The notes beneath the pieces were generated by a model. That model ran no database searches. It was not told where the DNA came from and worked only from the letters and a program-made list of their open reading frames with translations. A program made the translations under genes and the position numbers. From an uncultured Bacteroidota bacterium (GTDB taxonomy: Bacteria; Bacteroidota; Bacteroidia; Bacteroidales; VadinHA17), in contig CAIPJU010000594.1 in NCBI GenBank assembly GCA_903865465.1, forward strand, positions 1 to 5,625: DNA of 5,625 bases, written 5' to 3'. Below, piece after piece: positions 1 through 5,625 of this stretch. How positions within the stretch are numbered: the stretch's first letter is position 1; each line of letters begins with the position of its first letter.

Positions 1-555
1 ATAAGTGTTACGAGGTACTTCAAACTGATCGGTAAGAGAATATGCCTTTGTGATAATAGGAACACCGCCGTAAAGAGCTGTCAGGTAAAAATATGTCCAG
101 GCTCTCATGAAGTAAGCCTGACCTTTAAGATTAGCAATAACATCTGCGTCGCCTTTAACATCTCCTATCTTATTGAAGAAAATATTCGTGCGCCTGATAT
201 TTGCATATAATGGTGCCCAACGATAATGAACAGTATGCAAGGATGACCAGGATACTTCCCATCCCATAAGATAGTCAGAAGTCATCAAAGATTTATTGAA
301 GTTAAGGCAATCCCAGTCAGGGGTAAAGTATGATTCGTCGGAAAGGTCCGACAGACGTACGATAGCGAAAGGCCATCCAAGAGCATTCCTGTACATGCTG
401 TTGACGAATGTCTGCACAAGTGCAGGGTCGCTCCATACAGCAGTTTCGGAATATTCTCCCAGAGGCTGCTTATTCAGGAACTTATCCTTGCTTTCACACG
501 AGAAAAGCATAAGGACAAGGGATGAAATCATCAGTATATTAAATATCTTTTTCAT
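1..555 (-). CDS. SusD/RagB-like outer-membrane lipoprotein, N-terminal 185 residues (cut by window edge)
   Basis: The frame is open from the ATG at 553-555 to the window edge with no stop, so only the N-terminal third or so of a normal SusD protein (usually about 500-650 residues) is present. Translation begins MKKIFNILMISSLVLMLFSC. This is a lipoprotein signal peptide with lipobox LFSC and the lipidated cysteine at residue 20 (bases 496-498). The next residues, ESKDK, are charged, which loosely fits export to the cell surface. The family hallmark is near the window edge: KGQAYFMRAWTYFYLTALYG (residues 144-163), then GGVPIITK and FEVPRNTY, matching the conserved SusD TPR helix and the following 'VPLIT...VPR' stretch. 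Known family role: the surface lid that captures a glycan or other nutrient above the SusC barrel. The start lies 12 bp past the receptor stop, so the two are almost certainly co-transcribed. The leader is A-rich with no Shine-Dalgarno, as is usual in this phylum. The substrate is not inferable. Confidence 0.93.
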   Translation of the reverse strand, partial: MKKIFNILMISSLVLMLFSCESKDKFLNKQPLGEYSETAVWSDPALVQTFVNSMYRNALGWPFAIVRLSDLSDESYFTPDWDCLNFNKSLMTSDYLMGWEVSWSSLHTVHYRWAPLYANIRRTNIFFNKIGDVKGDADVIANLKGQAYFMRAWTYFYLTALYGGVPIITKAYSLTDQFEVPRNTY

Positions 556-567
556 TTTCAATACTTT

Positions 568-3500
568 TTAGAATGTTAAGGTTAAACCGCCAGTGATAAT
601 TCTGGCAAGAGGATAATCAGTTCCTTGCGTGAGTTCAGGATCGATAAAATGCTGGTGAGCAAGTGTAAGGATGTTCTGGCCGTTTACATAGCAGCGGAGA
701 CTCTGGATATTTAAAGTCTTAGTAACGCTTTCCGGTAGGCTGTAACCAACTTCGAAGTTTTTCAGCCTCACATAATTCATATTCTGAAGCCAGAATGTAT
801 TTTGCTGACTCCTCCAGTATTCCTCATCGCGGTTCCATGATCTCGGGTAATTGGTATTGGTATTCTCTGGTGTCCAGCGGTTGTCAGCATAAATTTTATA
901 ATAGTTTCCTATATCACCTGATTCCTGAGGAAGATATACCTGAGCCCCGGTTGCTCCCTGGAACAGTACTGAAAGATCAAAGCCCTTGTATTTAAGATCA
1001 ATGGTAGCACCGCCCACAAATCTTGGAAGCGGAGTTTTATCATTCATTACCCTGTCGAGGCCATTAATAACACCGTCAGTGTTGACATCCTTAAATATGA
1101 CGTCGCCAGGCATTGCACCTGCCCAATGAGGATAGGCATCGATAGAAGCCTGATCTTTGAAAATACCAATTGCCTGATAGTAAAGAGTTGACCCCATTGG
1201 CCTTCCTGTTGATTTCTGGTATTCAGGAATTCCTGGTGTTTCGTCCCAGAAAACAATTTCGTTCTTTGAATAGCTGCCATTGAAAGAAACGCCATAGTCG
1301 AGATCACCTGCCTTGTCACGATAGCTTATAACGCCTTCAAATCCCTTGTTTTTAACCTTTCCGATATTTTCCGGAGGGAGGGTAAGACCTGTTGAGCCTG
1401 GAACAGATGCATTTCGCTGGATAAGGATCTGTGAACGAACGTTATTGAAATAGTCGGCTGATAAAGTCATCTTGTTATTAAGGAAGGTAGCATCGAATCC
1501 AATGTTAGCCTGGTTTGCAACTTCCCATGTTACATTCGGGTTGGGAATCTTCGTTTCCTGAAGTAATTTTGAGTCTGTTGCATTGAAAACATATGATCTT
1601 CCGCTAACAAATCCATAAGTTGTAAGATACTGGTATTCAGCTATACGGTCATTACCAGTCTGGCCCCATGAACCACGGAGTTTCAGATCATTAAAGAAGG
1701 AGAGGAAACTGCTTTTGAAGAAGTCTTCCTCAGAAATACGATAACCTGCCGATACACCCGGGAAGAAACCAAATCTCTTACTCTGCGGGAACATGTACGA
1801 TCCGTCATATCTCCATACGAATTCGACCATATATTTCCTGCTCATGTCATAGTTAATACGTCCGAAGTAGCTCATATAAGCATTCTGGCTTGCATAACCG
1901 TTGTTCGACATGTACTGGTCGGTAGCACCTGCAAAGAGCTGGTCGATAGCTGAAGAGATGTAGTTCTTCCTGAAAGCTGAAAGGTAATCAGTCATACCGC
2001 TTCTTCTTTCACCACCGGCCATAATCTTTATGTTATGAATTCCGCCCAGGGTTTTCTCATAAGTTGCATAAGCGTTCACGTTGACCTTCTGACCATCGTG
2101 CATATTCTCGGTAAGCTGTGGAGCAACGAGACCTCTTTTACCTTTGATGGTTGTGTGTTGGGCATTGCCGTCCCAGGTATAGAGATACCAGGGAGTTTCG
2201 AATTTTTTCTCAAAGTCAATAACCTTGTCGAAGGAAGCGTTTGCGGTAACTGAAAGACCAGTAACCCAAGGAATTGTTATAACAGTACGGAGGTTGCTTT
2301 CGAGTACATAGGTTTTATCTTTGTCGTAACCGGTTGCAGATGTTGAAGTAACTGCAGGGTTGTCGCCATACTCGATATCCGGTCCAGGTGTTCCGTCGGG
2401 CCAGTAAGCAGGCATATTTGGTTTACCACGCATAAGCATACGGAAAATTGAACCAGCCGCGCGGGTTGGGTAATCCCTGATCTCTTCCCTTCCGGCAACG
2501 TCGAATGCAATACTGATATTCTTGGTGATTTTACCGTCAATGTTTGTACGGAAGTTATACTGGTTATAGTTTGTAGCGCTGTTTTTGTAAATACCGTTCT
2601 GGTATTTTGCACCAAGAGAAAGGAAATACTTCATATTGTCAGTACCACCTGAAATAGAAGCGGTCTGTGAGTTCTGTGATGACCAATCTTTGAAAACCGA
2701 CTTGAACCAGTTTGTATTAGGGTGTCCCCATGGGTCGGAACCATCTGCATATTTGGTAAGATCGTCTGCAGAATAAACCTGGTAACGGCCGCCAGTTGGG
2801 TTTTTGTAGAACTGAATTTCATTGAGCATAGTTGCATATTGCTCAGCACTTGCCATATCAGGTATTTTGGTCGGCTGGGTTACCCCGGCATTCATGTTGA
2901 TAGAGATCTTAGGTTTTCCTACAGCGCCACGTTTTGTTGTAACAAGAATAACACCGTTTGCAGCTTCCGAGCCATAGATTGCAGCTGAAGCATCTTTGAG
3001 AACTGTGATGCTCTCAATATCAGCAGGGTTAAGACGGTCCATACCACGACCTGCAACGCCGTCGACAACAACAAGAGGAGTATTATCTCCGAGGGTGTTG
3101 GCACCGCGGATGTAGAGAGTAGCTCCATCCTGTCCAGGTTCACCACTGTGTGTTATGGTGGTAAGTCCGGGCAGACGTCCCTGAAGGTTATTGGTAAGGG
3201 CTGTTGAGGGTGATTTCAGAATGTCATCACCTTTTGCCATTGATACCGATCCTGTAGCTGTAACTTTCTTCTGGGTACCATAACCAACGACGATAACCTC
3301 ACTCAGTTGCGATACTTCGGCAACAAGAGCAACATTAACCGAAGTCTGGCCTTTTACAGCAACATCCTGGGTTACATAGCCAATAAATGAAAAAACAAGG
3401 GTTGCATTCGGATCAGCAACTGGAAGTGTAAACTTACCGTTCATGTCCGTAATGGCTCCTGTTGTAGTACCTTTTACCTGGATATTGACACCGGGCATAG

Positions 3501-3690
3501 CTTGTTTGTTTGAAGCATCAGTGACAACACCGGAGACCTTTGTTTGCTGCTGATCAGCAACTGATCCCGGGAGATTATCACCGTAAGCTCTCTCTGCAAC
3601 CAGCGAAAAGGCCGGAAATGCCAATCCACAGAACAGAAGAATAGTCACTATTGGCTTTAGGGGCCAAAAGCAGTTTCGAGTTTTTTTCAT
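568..3690 (-). CDS. SusC/RagA-family TonB-dependent outer-membrane receptor
   Basis: A complete 1040-residue protein, normal length for SusC-like receptors. Residues 1 to about 32 form a Sec signal peptide: basic MKKTRN, hydrophobic core IVTILLFCGLAFPAF, cleavage probably in the S-L-V-A region. Residues about 52-124 are a carboxypeptidase-regulatory-like beta-sandwich (VSGVVTD, GTTTGAITDMNGKFTLP, FSFIGY), typical of the family. EVIVVGYGTQKK (131-142) is the SusC-specific signature beside the TonB-box region. The plug follows, with LQGRLPGL (169-176), LYIRGANTL, PLVVVDGV, IESITVLKDASAAIYG (225-240) and ANGVILVTTKRG (244-255). The rest is the beta-barrel, ending in ITGGLTLTF with the terminal aromatic residue expected for outer-membrane insertion. 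There is no STN domain before the beta-sandwich, so classical control through a FecR-type anti-sigma partner is unlikely. Role: energy-dependent import across the outer membrane together with the SusD-like protein just downstream. The Met at 3690 is chosen because the signal peptide begins there. Substrate unknown. Confidence 0.97.
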   Translation of the reverse strand: MKKTRNCFWPLKPIVTILLFCGLAFPAFSLVAERAYGDNLPGSVADQQQTKVSGVVTDASNKQAMPGVNIQVKGTTTGAITDMNGKFTLPVADPNATLVFSFIGYVTQDVAVKGQTSVNVALVAEVSQLSEVIVVGYGTQKKVTATGSVSMAKGDDILKSPSTALTNNLQGRLPGLTTITHSGEPGQDGATLYIRGANTLGDNTPLVVVDGVAGRGMDRLNPADIESITVLKDASAAIYGSEAANGVILVTTKRGAVGKPKISINMNAGVTQPTKIPDMASAEQYATMLNEIQFYKNPTGGRYQVYSADDLTKYADGSDPWGHPNTNWFKSVFKDWSSQNSQTASISGGTDNMKYFLSLGAKYQNGIYKNSATNYNQYNFRTNIDGKITKNISIAFDVAGREEIRDYPTRAAGSIFRMLMRGKPNMPAYWPDGTPGPDIEYGDNPAVTSTSATGYDKDKTYVLESNLRTVITIPWVTGLSVTANASFDKVIDFEKKFETPWYLYTWDGNAQHTTIKGKRGLVAPQLTENMHDGQKVNVNAYATYEKTLGGIHNIKIMAGGERRSGMTDYLSAFRKNYISSAIDQLFAGATDQYMSNNGYASQNAYMSYFGRINYDMSRKYMVEFVWRYDGSYMFPQSKRFGFFPGVSAGYRISEEDFFKSSFLSFFNDLKLRGSWGQTGNDRIAEYQYLTTYGFVSGRSYVFNATDSKLLQETKIPNPNVTWEVANQANIGFDATFLNNKMTLSADYFNNVRSQILIQRNASVPGSTGLTLPPENIGKVKNKGFEGVISYRDKAGDLDYGVSFNGSYSKNEIVFWDETPGIPEYQKSTGRPMGSTLYYQAIGIFKDQASIDAYPHWAGAMPGDVIFKDVNTDGVINGLDRVMNDKTPLPRFVGGATIDLKYKGFDLSVLFQGATGAQVYLPQESGDIGNYYKIYADNRWTPENTNTNYPRSWNRDEEYWRSQQNTFWLQNMNYVRLKNFEVGYSLPESVTKTLNIQSLRCYVNGQNILTLAHQHFIDPELTQGTDYPLARIITGGLTLTF

Positions 3691-3703
3691 ACTGTTACAT
3701 TGT

Positions 3704-3740
3704 TAGATAGTTAGTAATTAATGGGTAAATAGATAGTTAG
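3704..3740 (-). repeat. Exact 11-bp direct repeat in the leader of the SusC-like gene
   Basis: On the minus strand CTAACTATCTA occurs twice, at 3730-3740 and 3704-3714. The copies start 26 bp apart, with 15 bp between them. The nearer copy ends 13 bp ahead of the SusC-like start codon, so both are probably in the 5' untranslated leader or at the promoter. Neither copy forms a hairpin by itself. The repeat could bind a regulator or be a chance duplication in A/T-rich DNA; the sequence does not decide between these. Confidence 0.6.
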
Positions 3741-3794
3741 CACATTTTCAATAGAAGGTTATCAGGTGAAAGCAGTAATTCTGCAGTCACTTAA

Positions 3795-3811
3795 ATTCCC
3801 TCCCAAGGAAT
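3795..3811 (-). other. Small hairpin in the intergenic region
   Basis: Read on the minus strand, ATTCCTTGGGAGGGAAT folds into a stem of seven pairs (one a T-G wobble) closed by a three-base GGG loop. It lies about 105 bp ahead of the SusC-like start. No T-run follows on the minus strand, so it is not an intrinsic terminator. It may be a leader structure or may mean nothing. Confidence 0.3.
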
Positions 3812-3928
3812 ATGAGTTTCAGGTTTGGTAATTTATTAAAATGTTCTAAAATTTAAAAATTCTATATTTATCAGCCTTTTAACCTTTTCACGATCAGGTG
3901 TCGGGTCAGAGGTATATTAAACTAAAAT

Positions 3929-4010
3929 ATCCAATAGATGCAATTTAGATTGTAATTTTTTCAAAACCTAATGATTTCTTGGTTATAAAAATAAAAAATC
4001 CAATTGAGAT
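3929..4010. repeat. Degenerate ATCCAAT-type repeats after the cytochrome/FGE-like gene
   Basis: On the plus strand ATCCAATTGAGAT (3998-4010) and ATGCAATTTAGAT (3938-3950) match at 11 of 13 positions. A shorter relative, ATCCAATAGAT (3929-3939), abuts the second copy. The first copy begins two bases past the stop codon of the cytochrome/FGE-like gene. With so few, imperfect and A/T-rich copies, chance is a real possibility. Confidence 0.3.
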
Positions 4011-4012
4011 TA

Positions 4013-5548
4013 TTATTTTTCATTTCCACTGTTATTTCCAGTCTTTTCATCAAATTCACACACCACTCTGAATCCAACATTGAAGCAATCGGAGTACCAC
4101 CAGATGCTTTTTGGCATCTGCGGATCCGTCCTAAGCCATGCTTCAGTTTTTGTATGATCTCTCGAAGCGCTTCTCAAAAGATCGGCTGTGCTCAGGTAAG
4201 ATCCGCCTCTTATAACATGTTCCGTACCTTCTGGAGGCCCTTTGGGATCTTTTACAATACCTGCAGGATAGAGTGAATATGCATCTTCCTTATACCAGTC
4301 GGAACAAAACTCGGCAACGTTTCCGGCCATATTCTTCAGTCCAAAAGGATTTGCCTTAACCCTGTCAGCCGTCTGCGTTTTAGACGGACTGTTTCCTTTA
4401 TATATAATGTACCTGTTTATATAAGTTGTATCATTCTTCGAAAGTCTTGCCCTTAAGCCCTGCTTTTCAAATTTCCTTGGATCGCCGGGGAAAAAATATG
4501 GACCTGCAGTTCCCGCCCGGTCAGCATACTCCCATTCAGCTTCAGTTGGAAGCCTGTACTTCTTTCCTGATACCGATGAAAGCCATTTGCAATATGTTTC
4601 AGCAGCATGATATGAAAATGAGATAGCCGGTCTCTGACCCATTCCCCATCCCTGGTCGGGCTGACCATAAGGTGGCGTGGCACCTGAGATGGCATCAGTA
4701 GCCGATTCCTGCTTTTTCCTGAGTCCTTCGGTATCAGTTGTACGCCCTTCGGCTGCTGTCTGAACATAGAAGGCAAGGAATTCATCCCACGAAACCTCAG
4801 TCTCAGCCATAAAGAATGGACTTAACTCTACATCCCTTGCAGGACCTTCATCAGCTTTTCTGAAAGGTTCAGTTTCGGGACTGCCAATTTTAAATTTACC
4901 TCCAGGAACCGCAACCATATTAAATGATATCGACGAGCCCGGAATATGTTCAGTATAATTCCTAAATTCTGTAACCTTAGAAGCTTCCTTGAATACCTCC
5001 TTTGGAGCCGATGACACACTTCCGAATCTGGAATTGCTCCCATGAGTATAACCTTCTATATAATGACCTGCATTCAGATGACAGTTGATGCAATGAAGTT
5101 CACTGCTCTTTTTTGTCTGCTGATAGTAAAGATGTGCATCTTCTCCTTTTTTCGACAATTTTGCCGGAAAAAGGTTTTCATGACATTTAAGGCAACTGCT
5201 TTCATATACATATCCTCTGGCATTTTCAAGCCTTTTTTTATCCTGCCAGTTGAATGAAGATGGTTTTTTTGTCCACTTGCTCCAGAGATCACGAAGCCCC
5301 GTCGTCCCTTTTGCCCATAAATAACCATGCCCTTTCGGAGGAAGGTGACAATCAACACATGCTGTCCTGAATCCTGAACGGGTATCGTAGTGAGATGATT
5401 TCTTCCACATGGCATCAGCATCGGTATGAACATGACACGACATGCAATACTCATTTGAAGATGTCATATCCAATGCTTTACTCCCGCCCAAAATAATGAG
5501 GAGACCTGCAATAAGGCCTGGAATAAACAATAAAAAGAATCTCTTCAT
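4013..5548 (-). CDS. Membrane-anchored NapC/NirT/NrfH-type tetraheme cytochrome c fused to an FGE-like (SUMF1) domain
   Basis: A 511-residue fusion. Residues about 4-22 (FFLLFIPGLIAGLLIILGG) are one membrane anchor, as in NapC/NrfH. Four heme c motifs follow: CMSCH (35-39), CVDCH (64-68), CLKCH (119-123) and CINCH (153-157), with family context such as SSHYDTRSGF and GTTGLRDLW. Known family role: take electrons from membrane menaquinol and pass them to a periplasmic reductase. After a linker (about 170-205), residues about 209-497 are an FGE-sulfatase/SUMF1-fold domain: MVAVPGGKFKIGSP, RLPTEAEWEYADRAG (332-346), GNVAEFCSDWY (409-419), VIRGGSYLS (445-453), VGFRVV (491-496). Subfamily-like marks are TPPYGQPDQGWG (291-302) and DPQMPKSIWW (475-484). 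The two FGE active-site cysteines are Ser453 and Leu458 here, so formylglycine formation is unlikely. The whole protein after the anchor should be periplasmic. The start at 5548 puts the anchor directly at the N terminus. No partner reductase is visible in the window. Its function is not established. Confidence 0.92.
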   Translation of the reverse strand: MKRFFLLFIPGLIAGLLIILGGSKALDMTSSNEYCMSCHVHTDADAMWKKSSHYDTRSGFRTACVDCHLPPKGHGYLWAKGTTGLRDLWSKWTKKPSSFNWQDKKRLENARGYVYESSCLKCHENLFPAKLSKKGEDAHLYYQQTKKSSELHCINCHLNAGHYIEGYTHGSNSRFGSVSSAPKEVFKEASKVTEFRNYTEHIPGSSISFNMVAVPGGKFKIGSPETEPFRKADEGPARDVELSPFFMAETEVSWDEFLAFYVQTAAEGRTTDTEGLRKKQESATDAISGATPPYGQPDQGWGMGQRPAISFSYHAAETYCKWLSSVSGKKYRLPTEAEWEYADRAGTAGPYFFPGDPRKFEKQGLRARLSKNDTTYINRYIIYKGNSPSKTQTADRVKANPFGLKNMAGNVAEFCSDWYKEDAYSLYPAGIVKDPKGPPEGTEHVIRGGSYLSTADLLRSASRDHTKTEAWLRTDPQMPKSIWWYSDCFNVGFRVVCEFDEKTGNNSGNEK

Positions 5549-5625
5549 AAATCAGTTTTAGGGCCTGCCAAAATAATTAAAATAAAATATCAAACGATTG
5601 AATTAAATCATTTTTTAAAGAAAAT
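5549..5625 (-). promoter_or_regulatory. A/T-rich upstream leader of the cytochrome/FGE-like gene, possible weak promoter
   Basis: This 77-bp stretch is non-coding, with stops in the minus-strand frames, and precedes the ATG at 5546-5548. On the minus strand TTATTTTG (5569-5576) matches the Bacteroidota -7 element TAnnTTTG at all but its second base. A TTTG lies upstream at 5591-5594, but the gap is only 14 bp against the usual 19-21, so this is a weak candidate. There is no Shine-Dalgarno; the bases before the start read CCTAAAACTGATTT. The window ends before any upstream gene can be seen. Confidence 0.2.

Larger units (their letters stand above)
3691..4012. other. 322-bp non-coding intergenic region upstream of the SusC-like gene
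   Basis: This spacer separates the stop of the cytochrome/FGE-like gene from the SusC-like start. It is clearly more A/T-rich than the flanking genes, and I see no convincing coding frame or tRNA. It should hold the end of the upstream transcript and the promoter and 5' leader of the SusC/SusD operon. I found no strong rho-independent terminator after 4013: the best candidate is a four-base-pair stem (AACC/GGTT, 3965-3984), too weak to call. I also found no clean match to the Bacteroidota promoter consensus (TTTG, about 20 bp, TAnnTTTG). Small repeats and a hairpin inside it are listed separately. The receptor ATG has no Shine-Dalgarno sequence ahead of it; the leader reads CTAACAATGTAACAGT. 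Confidence 0.8.

Noticed and set aside
296..571. A 91-residue plus-strand frame at the left end
   Set aside because: It is antisense to the SusD-like gene, whose lipobox and TPR motifs clearly mark the real reading frame.
2277..2615. A 112-residue minus-strand frame, and several similar ones, within the receptor gene
   Set aside because: They are alternate-frame shadows of the SusC-like barrel, which has family motifs from end to end.
3695..3700. A start-stop (ATG TAA) mini-ORF a few bases ahead of the SusC-like ATG
   Set aside because: A single ATG-TAA is expected by chance in A/T-rich leaders, and no supporting feature such as a coding leader peptide is present.
3772..3784. Interrupted palindrome GCAGTAATTCTGC as a possible operator
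   Set aside because: Only four base pairs per arm are symmetric, with a mismatch next to them, and there is no second copy.
3964..3985. Possible terminator hairpin (AACC/GGTT) with a following T-run after the cytochrome/FGE-like gene
   Set aside because: The stem has only four firm pairs around a long, mismatched loop, and the T-run is only four bases.
4004..4276. A 90-residue plus-strand open frame overlapping the end of the cytochrome/FGE-like gene
   Set aside because: It lies antisense to a strongly supported coding region and has no recognisable domain.
4013..5548. Annotation as a sulfatase-maturating FGE or as an EgtB-type sulfoxide synthase
   Set aside because: The FGE cysteine pair is missing, and there is no DinB domain with the HX3HXE iron-binding motif of EgtB.

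Overview
The window suggests a member of the Bacteroidota, probably Bacteroidales or a relative. The reasons are a SusC/RagA TonB-dependent receptor followed 12 bp later by a SusD/RagB surface lipoprotein, A/T-rich leaders without Shine-Dalgarno sequences, and moderate GC coding DNA beside very A/T-rich spacers. I cannot name genus or species. All three genes lie on the minus strand, so transcription runs from high to low coordinates.

Layout, in order of transcription. (1) 5549-5625: a short non-coding A/T-rich leader. (2) 4013-5548: a 511-residue membrane-anchored protein. It joins a four-heme NapC/NirT/NrfH-type quinol-oxidising cytochrome c to a C-terminal formylglycine-generating-enzyme-like (SUMF1/FGE-sulfatase) domain. 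The FGE-like domain lacks the two active-site cysteines of true FGE. (3) 3691-4012: a 322-bp intergenic region with an exact 11-bp direct repeat just ahead of the receptor start, a small hairpin and degenerate ATCCAAT-like repeats. (4) 568-3690: a complete SusC-like outer-membrane receptor of 1040 residues. (5) 1-555: the first 185 residues of a SusD-like lipoprotein, cut by the window edge.

The SusC/SusD pair should form one outer-membrane import complex: SusD is the surface lid and SusC the TonB-powered barrel. The substrate cannot be read from this window, because the enzymes that would reveal it lie beyond position 1. The cytochrome/FGE-like fusion acts at the other membrane, anchored in the inner membrane and facing the periplasm. 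The 322-bp gap makes it more likely to be a separate transcription unit than part of the SusCD operon. This fusion is the most unusual object here. I see no RNA genes, mobile elements, CRISPR arrays or frameshifts.
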